Shown: positions 34,619 through 46,500, counted from the first letter of the stretch. The stretch: 64,000 nt of DNA from Lomentospora prolificans (GCA_029532625.1 JARFXM010000005.1:1302001-1366000), one strand, 5' to 3'. The notes: generated from the sequence alone by a model not told the origin. Numbers and translations: made by a program.

Positions 34619-37600
34619 ATGCAGTTCTCTCGCCGTGTCGCGACGACTATCGTCGTTGCTGCCTCGTGTAAGCCATGACTGTTCGTGAGCAGAGGTTGCA
34701 ACTTATCGACTAACTTGAATTTGCACAGTATGGCAGTCGTGTCAGGCTCAGGGCCCTGCCCCTACGGTCTATACCGATCCCGAGACCGGTATCATTTTCG
34801 ATGCGTGGTCGGCGACGACTAGTCAAACCCAAGGCGGCATGACTATCGGAATGGCACTACCTTCGGATGCTTTATCTACTGATTCCACGGAATTCATTGG
34901 TATTCTCGTAAGTCCGACCCAATCTTCTTCTCCGTCTTCTCTTGCCTTCTAGGGGGTCTTTTTTCCCCTCTTGATTCCGACGGACCTAACTAATGCGACT
35001 CCATTCCAGACGTGTTCGTCTCCCAATGGCGAGGGAACCGGCTGGTGCGGTATCTCACTTGGGGGTACCATGACGCAGAAGCTTTTGCTTATGGCTTGGC
35101 CTTATGGTGACGAGGTCCTCACCCAGTTCATGTGGGCCAGTGGCTACGACACCCCCGTCGCTTATACTGGTGATGCCAAGCTCACTCAAATCTCCTCGAG
35201 TGTAAATGGTACAAACTACTCGGTGATCTTCCGTTGCGAAAACTGTCTTGCATGGGATCAAGACGGTGAGACGGGAGGTGTTAGCACCAGCAGTGGCTTC
35301 ATGCTCCTCGGATGGGCCCAGGCTTACAAGTCTCCTACAAACCCCAGCTGCCCGGCCAACATTCGTCTCGAGCAGCACGATACCCAGAACATCTTCCCTG
35401 CTGTGCCCGATGCCAACATTGCCAACCCTTCTTACTCTGAGTGGGCAGCCCTTGCTACCAACACCGTGACTGGAGACTGTGGTGGTGGACCCGACCCCAC
35501 TAACACCGACACTACTCCTTCATCTACCTCGACTAGTGTCCCTAGCAAGACTGGAGTTCCCGTTCCGACAGACACCGCCTATGACTATGTCATCGTCGGT
35601 GGTGGTGCTGGTGGTCTCCCCCTCGCTGATAGGCTTAGTGCCGAAGGCAAAAAGGTCCTCCTTATTGAGAAAGGTCCCCCTTCTACCGGCCGGTGGGGAG
35701 GGGATATGAAGCCTGACTGGCTCGAGGGGACTGACCTGACCCGGTTCGATGTCCCTGGTCTCTGCAACCAAATTTGGCATGATTCTGCCGGCATCGCCTG
35801 CACGGACATGGACCAGATGGCTGGCTGCGTCCTCGGAGGAGGAACTGCTGTCAACGCTGGTCTCTGGTGGAAGCCGTACTCTCAGGATTGGGATTTCAAC
35901 TTCCCCACAGGCTGGAAGTCCAAGGATGTTTCTGCTGCCACCAGCCGCGTTTTCTCCAAGATTCCCGGAACCACTGTTCCTTCTATGGATGGAAAATTGT
36001 ACCTTCAGCAGGGCTTCGAGGTTGTCTCCTCTGGTCTCCGTAGCGCTGGCTGGACTGAGGTCACCGCGAACGATCAGCCCGACAAGAAGAATAGGACGTT
36101 TACACACACACCTTACATGTACTCTAACGGTGAGCGTGGAGGCCCTCTCGCGACGTACCTCGTCGCAGCCAGTCAGCGTAGCAACTTTAAACTGTGGACT
36201 GGCACAGCTGTTAAGCGAGTTGTCCGAACTGGTGGACATGTTACTGGTCTTGAGGTTGAACCCTTCCTCAATGGGGGGTATACTGGAACGGTTCCCTTGA
36301 CTGCCGTTACCGGACGAGTCATCCTGTCCGCCGGAACCTTTGGTAGCGCCAAGATTTTGATGCGAAGTAAGGCGACTTTCCTGCATCATTCTGTGACTAT
36401 ACACTGACAGATAACAGGTGGTATCGGCCCTCTTGACCAGCTTCAAGTTGTCCAGACCTCTACGGACGGAGGTACCATGATCTCTGAGGACCAGTGGATC
36501 GAACTTCCTGTTGGATACAACCTTGAGGATCACACCAACGTAGGTTACCCCAATACACCAAACTTTTCAACTGTCGTTGCTAATCGAAAAATAGACTGAT
36601 ACGGTCATCACACACCCCGATGTTGAGTTCTACGACTTCTACGAGGCCTGGGATGATCCGATTGCAAGCGACAAGAGCGCATATCTCGGTATGCTTGTTT
36701 ACCACTTTTAACGGCTTCGAAATGGTCCAGGCTGACGTATCTCGCAGACAACCGTTCTGGTATTCTTGCCCAAGCCGCACCAAATATCGGTCCTGTGTAA
36801 GTTCTACTCACCCTACGCTATCTTTGGCATAGCCTAACCGCATCTTCCTAGCTTTTTTGAGGAAATTCGAGGCAACGACGGTGTCACCCGCCAGCTTCAG
36901 TGGACTGCCCGTGTCGAAGGCACTTTCGAAACCCCCAACGGCAGTAAGTTCTTCGGCGCCACTGTGGTATTGTGTAGCTACTAAATATCTGCATTTCAGA
37001 GGCCATCACTATGAGTCAGTACCTTGGCCGTGGAGCCAAGTCTCGAGGGCGAATGACGATTACCCGCAACCTTAATACGGCCGTTTCAACTGTCCCGTAT
37101 CTACGTGATCCGAACGATATTGAGGCCGTTATTAAAGGCATTGAGAACCTTCAGGCTGCTCTTGCCAATGTTCCCGGATTAAACTGGACGTACCCGCCGC
37201 CCGGTGTGACCGCTCGAGAATATGTCAACGATGTAAGAGACACTGTCAAGGTTGCCTTTCCCAAGATATGTTATACTGAAAATATATAGATGGTGGTCTC
37301 TACCTCCAACCGACGTGCCAACCACTGGATCGGAAGCTGCAAGCTCGGTACGGACGACGGCCGTAGCAATGGCTCCGCCGTTGTCGACACCAACACCCGG
37401 GTCTGGGGGACCGACAACCTTTTCGTTGTAGACGGCTCCATCTTCCCTGGAATGGTCACGGCCAATCCTTCCGCTTCTATCGTTATCGCGTCTGAGCACG
37501 CGGCCGACAAGATCCTGGCCCTCGCTCCCGCTGGTCAACAGCCTAGGTATGCGCAGTGCGGGGGCTTGACATGGAATGGCAGCCATCAGTGCGCAGCACC

Positions 37601-37707
37601 ATACACCTGCCAGAAGACAAATGACTACTACTCCCAGGTACGTTACGGACGAAGCTAGTCTGTATGTTATTTTCAAGCTAACCGTACTTTCTCTCCAGTG
37701 TTTATAA
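34619..37707 (+). CDS. Cellobiose dehydrogenase with C-terminal CBM1
   Basis: Secreted flavocytochrome that oxidises cellobiose/cello-oligosaccharides to lactones and passes electrons through its heme domain to lytic polysaccharide monooxygenases. Ten exons: 34619-34667, 34729-34907, 35010-36366, 36418-36539, 36595-36688, 36748-36796, 36852-36943, 37000-37232, 37290-37637 and 37699-37707, totalling 843 residues. Signal peptide 1-23 (ends SCQA). The cytochrome domain has the axial ligands Met97 (GGTMTQK) and His199 (LEQHD), i.e. Met74/His176 in the mature protein, the spacing known for ascomycete enzymes. A Thr/Ser-rich linker follows, then the GMC FAD domain: DYVIVGGGAGGLPLADRL, the catalytic His in RRANHWIG and Asn in MVTANPSAS. 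The C-terminal cellulose-binding module 1 (YAQCGGLTWNGSHQC...YYSQCL) marks a class IIA enzyme. The final exon encodes only Cys-Leu-stop. Exact start: only ATG giving a signal peptide. Confidence 0.95.
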
Positions 37708-38042
37708 ATGAAGGAGGTGTATATAGGTAGCATCTCATCCACCCGATGTCTTGACTGACTTGGTACATATCTCTTCTCTATTCTCTATACATATTACATT
37801 TTGAAGATCCATAGCCGTTCAATATCTTATACAAATTGAACCCATACCATACACCTTACTCTCGTACTCATACTAGGTTAACCGCGACTGCGAAGCAAAC
37901 TGCATCATCTTCCCGAGCGCAACTCATAGAGTGGGTTTTGTACAGGCGCTGTGGCATTTGCAGCTCCACCAGGCCTGAGGGCATCTACATCTTATTTGCC
38001 AGTTTTTTGATGGAGCTTTGATGATGAGTTAGTGGTTATTTG
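37708..38042. other. 3' intergenic gap
   Basis: Lies between two convergent genes, so it should hold their 3' ends. AT-rich; no coding frame of note. Confidence 0.5.
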
Positions 38043-39080
38043 CTAGGGAGACTGGCGGAATGAGGAGGTACTTAATGCACTTACACATAACAGCGGCCAG
38101 GCATCTTGCGCGGGGAGAACTACTCCGCTGCTAGGGTGGCTTTCCAGCGCCCTTTCTCTAGTAGATCTTACGCTGCCGTTCTCGTAACGCTTAACGCTGT
38201 CTTTGACGGAAGCGGACGAAATAAACGGCGATTTTGGCGACTTGGGCGGTGATGGATGGAACGTCTTGGCCCGCCTGGAAGTGAATGTTTGAACCTGCGG
38301 CAGTAGAAGCGAGATCGATCCGCCCAGCGCAGCGACTTTCCGCCCTAGCTGCGGTGCTAGCCTCACCACAGACTCAATTTCCGTTTCATATGAGGAGGCA
38401 TTCTGATCTTCTTCCGCTTCGGTCTCTCTAGTTATGTCGCAGGGTATTGGGGTGCCTACGGGAGGCTGGTCTCGACTGTTTACCTCGGAACATACAAGGT
38501 CTTTGAGTAATGCGATCTCTGCCCTCAAGGATTTCAATGTCAGCTGTAAGGTTGGTGTTCTCTGCCCTTTGGGTCTTAGCTTTTCTGCCCAAATTTTTAG
38601 GGGTGTTTCTGTGTCTTGAGACCCATTCAGTGGAATATCGGTTCGGTCTAGATGGATCGTCATCTCTGAATGCTCAATTATGAGATCCGTGTTGTCATCT
38701 TCGTTTGAAAGGTCCTCGAAGTCATCTTCGAAGAGCTCATATGCGAGCGAGTTCGGTTTGCTCCTCTTGAAGGGTGTCCTAGTCTTGAAGTTGTTGGACA
38801 GTCGGTTAGGATTTGGGCCATAGCTTGTTGAGGTGGAGAGCTCTGTTGCTCTTTTCCTGATATTGAACTGGACTTTCACAGGCAAGCGCGCGCCCCAGGC
38901 GACGGCTCCGGTGTTGGCATAGAAGCTGTAGGCATTGTGAAAGAGATTTACAGAGTTTGTCGGCTGTTCGAAGGCGACAAATGCAACCAACCAGAGAGTG
39001 TTGGGAACAGGCTTGTATCCGTCATGATTCCGGGGGCCACCGTATAATAGCCATTCAAACTTCAGGCAAATCTCGGCATT
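38043..39080 (-). CDS. Uncharacterised acidic/Ser-rich protein, 5' end unresolved
   Basis: The minus-strand frame is open from 39080 to the stop at 38043 (about 345 codons) but lacks an ATG in its first two thirds, so an upstream exon must supply the start. I could not find one with a matching phase. The N-terminal part looks well folded and aromatic (EWLLYGGPRNHDGYKPVPN, then VAFVAFEQP and VNLFHNAYSFYANTGAVAWG). The rest is hydrophilic with an acidic patch (FEDDFEDLSNEDDN), a putative short coiled-coil (LTLKSLRAEIALLKDLV) and an S/P/K-rich tail. A donor-like GTAAGT near 38085 may start a last intron, which would change the final residues. I do not recognise the family. Composition of the first 70 residues argues that it is a real gene rather than a chance frame. 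Confidence 0.45.
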   Translation of the reverse strand, partial: NAEICLKFEWLLYGGPRNHDGYKPVPNTLWLVAFVAFEQPTNSVNLFHNAYSFYANTGAVAWGARLPVKVQFNIRKRATELSTSTSYGPNPNRLSNNFKTRTPFKRSKPNSLAYELFEDDFEDLSNEDDNTDLIIEHSEMTIHLDRTDIPLNGSQDTETPLKIWAEKLRPKGQRTPTLQLTLKSLRAEIALLKDLVCSEVNSRDQPPVGTPIPCDITRETEAEEDQNASSYETEIESVVRLAPQLGRKVAALGGSISLLLPQVQTFTSRRAKTFHPSPPKSPKSPFISSASVKDSVKRYENGSVRSTRERALESHPSSGVVLPAQDAWPLLCVSALSTSSFRQSP

Positions 39081-40538
39081 TTATGCAGTGTCCGGTTCTC
39101 TCCAGAGAGCTCTGACCAAACTCGCAGAGCTCCGACGCAGCCCGTTCGATTCCTAGACGCTCGCATTTACCAAATCCGAGATTCTTCTAGGTTCTCCTGG
39201 AAACCTTGGGAGCAGGCTCTGGCGGGCAAGTTCCTGAATGGGACTGCATAACATGGGATTATCCCCTTCACCAGCCTGTGAAAATGCGAGCCCTCGGCAT
39301 CGATAAATGCATCCGCGAACGCTCTATCCCGCCAAGCAGGAGTCGAAGCGTACACCGTCTCTTCTTCGCTTAATTCTCTTGGTAATCCCCATCGGAAGCT
39401 ATGGGTCGAGTCTTGAAACGAGCTTTCAATGAAAATATCCTGGCCTTGTTTAGCCCTCCGCCGACAGATGTCGTGCAACCCCATGCGCTCATAGCGTGCG
39501 CCAGCCGACCCTCGGGCCATAGAGTATCTTCTTCCGCGCGATATAATAGCATAAGCAGGAGTAAGAGAAAATGACGCAAAAATCTGGATCAGTTTAAAGA
39601 AGAGTCATGTTCCGAGACTCACTTACGTGAACTGCCAAGCCCTGTGCGTACAAGGCGGTGCTGGAAGCGAACGCCGGAACAGCCAGCCGACTAACATCAC
39701 CATGCATCCGAATTGTACTTTTCTGACATTGCCACTCAGATTCTTCCAATGATGCCGATACCAAACCTCTACACCAAAAATACACCCGGATTAATCGTCG
39801 TGAGGCCGTCGTTACCACGCGCATCTTCGCGGTGGGATGGCGCGAGGAAGGAGGGGCACAGCCCTCTACTATTGGGTTTCCATCAGCCATTGAGGTTCAC
39901 GAATGACTATCCGCATGGACTATGATCCGAGAGCTGCCTTTTTTCTTGCACAAAGCTGTCCAGATTGTCTGCAGGCTGTCGCGTTTAATAGGATGCTCCC
40001 GACGCCAGCTTGGCCATGCCAACTCACAAATCTCAGCCAACGTTTTACGTCGAAGGGCCGGATAAGCCATGGAACTTCACCGTAGGCGACGTTCCTCTGC
40101 TTCCTTTTTTTCCAAAAAAAAAAAAAAAAAAAAAAAAATTGCAGGCGAATGTGGTCAACTGAGCTGGAGAAAACTGTTGTTGTCGTCGTCAGAAAGTTCT
40201 AGACCAGAAGTCCACTCAGTCTCCGATGCGCCAAGGTTTATAGGTCGGTCTTGCGACATTCCGTGGGTGAGAAGGTGAAGCTCTAAGAAAGGGATATGAA
40301 CAACGAAAAGCAAGAAGAGGAGAGGTACGTGGTGTCGGAATGGCCAAGTTGTCCGGGGAGCTACCCTAGACGAATCTAGCCTCCATATTAGTGTATTAGG
40401 GAGCTCGCTGGCTCTACTCTATGGGCTAATGGTATGTAAATGCATTATGCCCTGTCGTTACCCGCCATATGCAAGTCGTTCTAAACCAAAATGTCCAGTC
40501 ATAGGTAACCAAAAACAAAAAAAGAAGCAAGATGCACC
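39081..40538. other. Intergenic region with A-run and unassigned frames
   Basis: Minus-strand frames at 39167-39520 and 39594-39890 have protein-like composition, and one ends at a GTAAGT donor near 39627. They could be exons of the orphan gene's 5' end or of a small separate gene, but no consistent join was found. A run of 25 A at 40114-40138 is preceded by a run of T. Confidence 0.35.
40114..40138 (+). repeat. A25 homopolymer
   Basis: Uninterrupted run of adenines, preceded by seven T and CC. Length may be affected by assembly error. Confidence 0.9.
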
Positions 40539-41534
40539 TTATCCTTCCAGTTCTCCTTCATTAACAAGGTGACCCTCCCTCACTACCCAAAACGCCGCCA
40601 TGACAGGCGTGATTAAGAGCCCTAGCACCGCCCCAAGTAGCAGCTTGAAGATCTCCGGCGCCCATCTCTTCTCAAAAATCCAGTCCTTCCCCTCCCGTCG
40701 GCCTACCGCCGTCAGGATGCCGACGGAGGGTGGCCAAAGGAGGATGAAAGAGGGAAGGATGAAGAAGAAAAAGACGCGGAGAAGCTGGGAGATGAGGCTG
40801 ATGCGCCGGGCTACGGGTTGGTGTTCAGTTGGCGGGAGACCAAGGAACTTGCGGAGGGGAGATGAAGGGGGGAGAGGGTAGGCGAGGGGCGTCGCTTTGG
40901 AGTTGCGAAGGTCGAGGTTCACGAGGAGGGACTCGATGAACCAGGTAACGACGGGTTGGATGATGAGAGTAAGGCCTGCATCGCCGGCCAAGGTATTTGG
41001 CAGGCGGAATAGTGTGACGGGGTGAGAAGGATTCAAGTACATTGCTAAATGCGAGGTTAGATATATGAGTCGGGAGGAGGGGAAGAACTGAGACGTCATC
41101 GGCATCGACGCGAGTAGGGAAGAAGACGAAGACGAGCACATACCACAAGCAATACCGAAGTTTACACCACCAGAAACAATAAAAGAACCTACTCCATGGA
41201 ATCCAAGAAGGTAAAACAGTTGCCCTACACTGGGCCGGGTGGTAGGTTCCCGACGCGCACCAGCTCCAGCGTTGGTGCCGGCACTGTGGCTGCGGCCGCT
41301 CCCCGTGTCGGCCACCGCTTCCAAGTCAGCCGGGGGAGTTGCGCTGTGGGGTTTGGGTTTCGGCGCCTCGGAGCTATGTCTGGGGCCGATATAGTAAAGA
41401 TCCGTCGACGCCTTGGGTGTCGAGCATGTGGAGAGTCGGGGGTCCGGGTGAGGCGCTGAGAGGTGTGCGGCAGTCGTCTTGGAGTTGGATCCTTCAGCAC
41501 TGGCTTCCTGTGCGCCGTTGGGGGTGGGGCGCAT
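40539..41534 (-). CDS. DUF2456-type multi-pass membrane protein
   Basis: Fungal membrane protein of unknown function resembling the DUF2456 family. Two exons, 41534-41144 and 41044-40539, joined over a 99-base intron with GT..AG ends, give 298 residues. The join restores the family-like stretch GGVNFGIACAMYLNPSH. The N-terminal 105 or so residues are low-complexity Pro/Ser/Ala-rich. Four hydrophobic segments follow: QLFYLLGFHGVGSFIVSGG, AGLTLIIQPVVTWFIESLLV, VFFFFILPSFILLW, and LLLGAVLGLLITPVMAAFWVV. The motif RLPNTLAGDAGLT before the second segment is typical of the family as I remember it. Without splicing, the intron would insert 33 Ser-rich residues, which is why I removed it. Function, substrate and location are unknown. 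Confidence 0.85.
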   Translation of the reverse strand: MRPTPNGAQEASAEGSNSKTTAAHLSAPHPDPRLSTCSTPKASTDLYYIGPRHSSEAPKPKPHSATPPADLEAVADTGSGRSHSAGTNAGAGARREPTTRPSVGQLFYLLGFHGVGSFIVSGGVNFGIACGMCSSSSSSLLASMPMTSQFFPSSRLIYLTSHLAMYLNPSHPVTLFRLPNTLAGDAGLTLIIQPVVTWFIESLLVNLDLRNSKATPLAYPLPPSSPLRKFLGLPPTEHQPVARRISLISQLLRVFFFFILPSFILLWPPSVGILTAVGRREGKDWIFEKRWAPEIFKLLLGAVLGLLITPVMAAFWVVREGHLVNEGELEG

Positions 41535-42087
41535 CTTATTTTGTTTGGGTTGCCGCCAGTGGTCTCGGGATGCATGCAGCGCCCGACTTCAATGCCGGCA
41601 ATGAGTGTGTATTTTGGTGTCTCTCGTCCGGCTGATGTGGGCCAGATCGTATCGCGGAACTTGACTTGTTTTCGATCCCGGGCGAAGTTGTCGACTTGCT
41701 TTCAGGATTAGGAAGATGTAAAAAGAAAAAGGGAACTTTTTCTTCGGTTGACCAAGCAAAAACATGAAGAGGCTGAACCTAATATTAGGGGACAGGCAAA
41801 TGAAAAGTTTAATGAGGCCTTGTGGGCATCGTCATTTTGATTTCCAGGGTCCTGAAAGCTATGACCTCCTATTTTGCTCCCCCCTGTTGTTCATCTCGAA
41901 AAAGGTCTGGTAAATGTTGTTCAAATAGTTTCAAATAATCAAGGGAATCAAGGGATGAATGGGAGACAAAGAGAAGGGCAATGATAATAACCTCGCAGTT
42001 CCTACCGCCCGGATCGTTCGGGTAGGTGGCAAACCCCGTGATAACTTCAGGCGCGAGATGGTCACATGGTGATGAGGAAGGAGACAA

Positions 42088-42120
<33 letters not shown>

Positions 42121-42521
42121 CGAAAAAGGGTCCAAGATAGGCTAGGACAGGAGTAGGCGCCGCCAAGCGCCTCCAGAGTGTGTCTTGACGAGATATATGT
42201 GTTTTCAATTTCAACATTGCTGAGTCCCTACTGCCAGCTTCGAATTTTCCTTTTTTGCCACCAAATATTCAGCCTTGCGGCTACCATCGTATAAGTTAAT
42301 TGAAAAGTTGCTGTAAAAAGACAAAGAAACAAAGAAGACCATTCATAGAAATTCCAGTGACCAGCTATTCCTTCGGAGGATCCTTCTAAGCCCACGGAGC
42401 CTTTTTGCTGTAGACCTGCTCGTTATGTTAAATGCTCCCTACATATATATAGATATATATATATTTCTTCCTTCTGCCACCAGGACATTTGGTGGAGCCT
42501 GAGGATGTTTGATCCAAGCAA
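41535..42521. other. Intergenic region with long A-run
   Basis: No gene recognised. Holds a 30-base A-run at 42089-42118 and an AT-dinucleotide stretch near 42442-42464, close to the 3' end of the DUF7726-like gene. Confidence 0.5.
42089..42118 (+). repeat. A30 homopolymer
   Basis: Longest homopolymer in the window. No flanking target-site duplication or element body was visible that would make it a retroposon tail. Confidence 0.9.
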
Positions 42522-43528
42522 TCATCCCTTGCCGTAGTGGACGCTATGTATGCCGCCATACCTACCCATATGCACGGCATCTGCTCGCGTCCAGACGTAC
42601 GTGCAGTCCCTGACCGTGTCCACGCCGCCGGGCCACTGCTTCTCGACCGCAAGCCGGTCCTTATCCTTGTCCTTCCCGTCCCTGATGCGAACCTTTTCGA
42701 AAAACACGTAGGCGGCATAGTAGATGCAGCTCCGGTTCCCTGAAAGGGGTCCCTTCTTGGAAAGGAAATCGTTGAGTTGCTTATTTTGGATCTTGCGGCC
42801 GTCGCTGTAGGTAGCGGCTATGGCTCTCAAGAAAGCGGCCTGAGTCACGCCATCTCGGCGTAGAGCTGCACGAATCTTGCGGCGAACCGTATCGCACATG
42901 TCGTAGACCGGGACTGAATGCGTGGCTTCTCCAGGAAGGTTCACTGACGAGACATCAAGATAAAAAGGCCCCGTCGCCGAAAAGGCCGACTTCCGAGCTT
43001 TCTTAGAGGCAGGATCTGATTCCTCTGGCGTCATCGAAGGACCACCTTTGCGCTTTCGGCCGACCACAGGAGCCATCGAAGCCTAGAAGTCGAGGGCGAA
43101 ATGTGTTAAGATAGAAGCTACGACAGGGACAAAGGCAAACGCTACAACAGGGACGACGAGCAAATGGGACGAAGAAAGGAGCAATTTTCTCCACAGAGCT
43201 GCATGCCATGACATCACGGCGAGGAACTGCTCGATGAACAGAACGAAGGGTAAGAGCTCTAAAAAGCACTTACCGATAGCGTGCTGACTGGCCGATTCGC
43301 ATCGGCAGTGGCGAGAGGCGGCCGGACCCCCGGAAGGGGGCCGGGGCCGGGGGCGGTTGAAGCATAATTAGAGTTGGCGTTGTGGCTGTTGTAGTTTGGG
43401 ACGTTGTTCGGGTTAGTGTAATAGCTAAGAGCGGCGTTAGGATTGACCGGATGAGTATCGAGAAACTGAAGGAGCAAGCTGTCAATGGTGACGCGCCGGG
43501 TGGTGCCCGGGCTCAGGTTGGATGCCAT
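42522..43528 (-). CDS. DUF7726-like small nuclear-type protein
   Basis: Two exons, 43528-43274 and 43082-42522, joined in phase over a 191-base intron (GTAAGT donor, TCTAG acceptor), give 271 residues. Exon 1 starts with TTRRVTIDSLLLQFLDTHP and continues as an Asn/Pro-rich linker. Exon 2 opens with a basic stretch (GRKRKGG...SKKARKS, a plausible nuclear localisation signal). It then has a compact domain from about residue 143, YDMCDTVRRKIRAALRRDGV then TQAAFLRAI and IQNKQLNDFLSKKGPLSGN, which resembles fungal DUF7726 proteins and has the look of a helix-turn-helix fold. Exon 2 alone also has a usable ATG at 43076, so a predictor may call two genes. I joined them because frame and splice signals agree. 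DNA binding is inference only. Confidence 0.7.
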
Positions 43529-46500
43529 CTTGGCTCTTGATCCTTTACTCCGTAGACGTACGTCCGAGGATGGTGCGCGAGGTTTTGCCAGCGGTAGTTG
43601 GGAGAAGCAAATCGTTAGCCTGGTGTCTCCACTAGAGCCCAGTGCTGGTGGCTCTCGTGTTCGTGCTTAGGCTGGCTGCTTTGACCGTGTGTGTTGAGGT
43701 GGGGAAGGAGAGGGGCGGCGGGGAGATTTGTGATCGGACTAAGAGCTTTCCGCAAAGAGCAAGCGAGAAGCGTAGTCGCGGTCCGGTATTCTTTGCAGCG
43801 CGCACTCAAGGCTGGGCGTAAACAGACGTGTACCGAGAACTGAAAGATGAAAAATAAATAGAAGGATGCCGAGATCGAATGCCCAGATCTTGACGGCCCT
43901 ATCACTCCAAGCTTCAAAACTTACGGGTAGCAGTTGGCCCCCGCGCTTGTCAAAGAAAGCCGTCCGTCCCCGATGGAATGCAAGGAGGAACCAAGTCAAG
44001 GAAGTGGAGTGAGGAAGAGTCTCTCGTGAGGAAAGGGCTAAGAGGAAGAGGGGGTTGAAGGGAAGCTGGACGAGGTTTTTCGTTTGATTAGATTTCAGGG
44101 GGGGCTACTTACCCACCGTTCTGTAATCGACGTGTGGGGTGTGTGTGTGTATTGTACTCACCTTCGTACTTTCCTCACATCTCCTCCCCTTTCCAATGGT
44201 ACAAAATTCGCAATTGTACTTGTTTGACAAGTGCCAGATGTAGTAAGCAGACCCGTTACACGAGGAATTGCAGTGCCACTCCTATGACGGACTTGTATTA
44301 CTCGACTGTGACAAAGACGTATATAGATCCATATCAATATTGATTATATTACAGGTACACGTCCACCATCAGGAGTACAGGTTGCCTGTACGCATTCACG
44401 CTGGCTGGCCAGGCTGGCTGGCTGGCTCACTAGCTGGCACTAGTCGGCCGGCTTGCACGAAAGTAGGGACGTACATCGTGCTGTACCACTTACCCGCGCG
44501 TTCGTCATTCGATGTTGTACCGAGCTTGCGGATGGGAGATTCTTGTATCAAATGGTACTGCAGCACATATTCGATTGATGTATGTAATGTCGTCGACATC
44601 TGTCGAATGCAAGCAAAGAAACCAAGGTGCCGGGGGTTCTCCGCCTTGTTGTAGTGCACTTGCATCGGTGCTCTCCAACAACAGTCGACAGTATCCGCCA
44701 ACTCACTTCCACAGTGGCGTGAACTCGATATTCAAACGGAGATGGCCGACGAAAAGCCCAACTTGGGAGATCGCCCTATTCTTCTCAGGTTATCAGGGAC
44801 ATATTTAGAACAGTCGACCTCCTCGGTAGCCGCGACATGCTTTCATTGACACGAGACGCACAGGAAAAGGATGATGAGCAGAGAGTCGGGCGAGAGCATG
44901 CCATGCGTTGTTTCACACCACTGCCCAATTTACCTGACACAGGACGCTGACAGCCAGCTGTAATTGGGCTGCAAATGCGCACTCGTGCAGAATGGAGGTT
45001 GGACCCCTGAACAAGCAGGCCGGAGGGTAGTACTACGCCAGCTGCTTTTCCCAGGGTTACAGAGCGGTTCTTGCGTTGTTCGGATGCAGGGAATACTGTA
45101 TGCGTTGTATACTTAGGGTGGTAAACCTGGATACTTGGGTTCAGTAATAATAGGTGAATGGGAAGAATGAGTGGCCAGCCACATCCTATCAAGCTACACT
45201 GAGGGGGACTCAAGCATGTTAGACCTCCACACATGTCGAGCCGGAAAGATGATTGGGTTCCGATCCGAGAGTGAGGATCAATTGGAGAGGGTGGCTTGCT
45301 CCTTGGTGAGAGGAGGCTTGATGTTGGTGGGGGGAGAAGACAGCTTTCCAAGCACTGTGCGCTTTGAGTGGTTCAGGGGATATTATGCATCCACGTAATC
45401 AATCAATGGATGGGTGTACTGGAGTGGGCGACGAGCCAGCCAGCCAGCCAGGATGATGTGATGTACTACTCGTATTACATACCTGCCTAGTGATACCCGC
45501 CTAACGGTAAGGTAGTTGTCTCAAATATTAAAGTCTAGGGGGCAGCTCCACGTTCCCAAGCCGCTAGGCCAGCTCTGGCATAGCCAGTTCCAGTTTCAGG
45601 CACTTGGTTCCACTCTCCCAAGCTGCCACGACCCTGAGAGTTCGGATCTTTCCATCGCCACTAATCCTCCTGTGGCCTCACTCGATGGAGTTGCGGACAT
45701 TCTTGGGATTTTTTGTCACTCTTGGGCGGGACGAACACATTCTCGAAGGCCCCACAAAGGTTCGCCTCCATTCCGAAGGCTACGATAATACGAAAGTGCC
45801 ATATCCGGACAACCCTACAGCGGCCTCTGCTGTTTTCGGCAACCCTCCAAAAGTCAAGCAGTCTCTGCAGCTGGCGGGCCGGGATATGAGGCCAGAAATG
45901 TCGGGTCCGACAGATGCCCATTATTTGTTCCACTGACACCTTGGTACACCATCAAGAGAAGCTTAAGACATGTCTTTTACCCTGTGGCAAGCAGCCGGGC
46001 TGGTCCCAGCAGCCTTTGTTGGGGAACAGGAGACAAGAATATAAGCCGGTTTTCTCAAACCATTAATTTGAGCCTCTTTGGGAGAATCAAGAATCGGTAC
46101 TTGGAATTATAGTTTCTGCGGCTAAGAATAAGGGCATCTAAGGTCTACTTAAATCGGTGCATCACAGGTGCGGTTTTATTTGGCGCCCGCCAGCTGCATG
46201 ACAGCCAGCGGCTGGCAATGCACTTGCTGGCCGGCCAGCCAGCAGTCCAAGCTCGGAAATGGCCAGCGTTGGGGCCAATTAATGTCTGATGCTGGCTATG
46301 CTAATGCAAGGGGCAGCTGGGAATGATGGTTGTCCACCAGCCACCAGGCATCAGGCGCCAGCACAGACGTGTAAATGCTATCCGTGTCCCCCAACGAGCC
46401 TTTTCGTTACGGGTCGCCAGCACCAGGCCCGGCTGGTGTTGCGTCCTTTGCTCCCGCCAACCCTTTGGCAATAATAGTAGCAACCCCAATCATTTGCTGG

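Noticed and set aside
35520..36533. 337-codon minus-strand open frame
   Set aside because: Lies opposite the cellobiose dehydrogenase FAD domain and crosses one of its introns; no motif.
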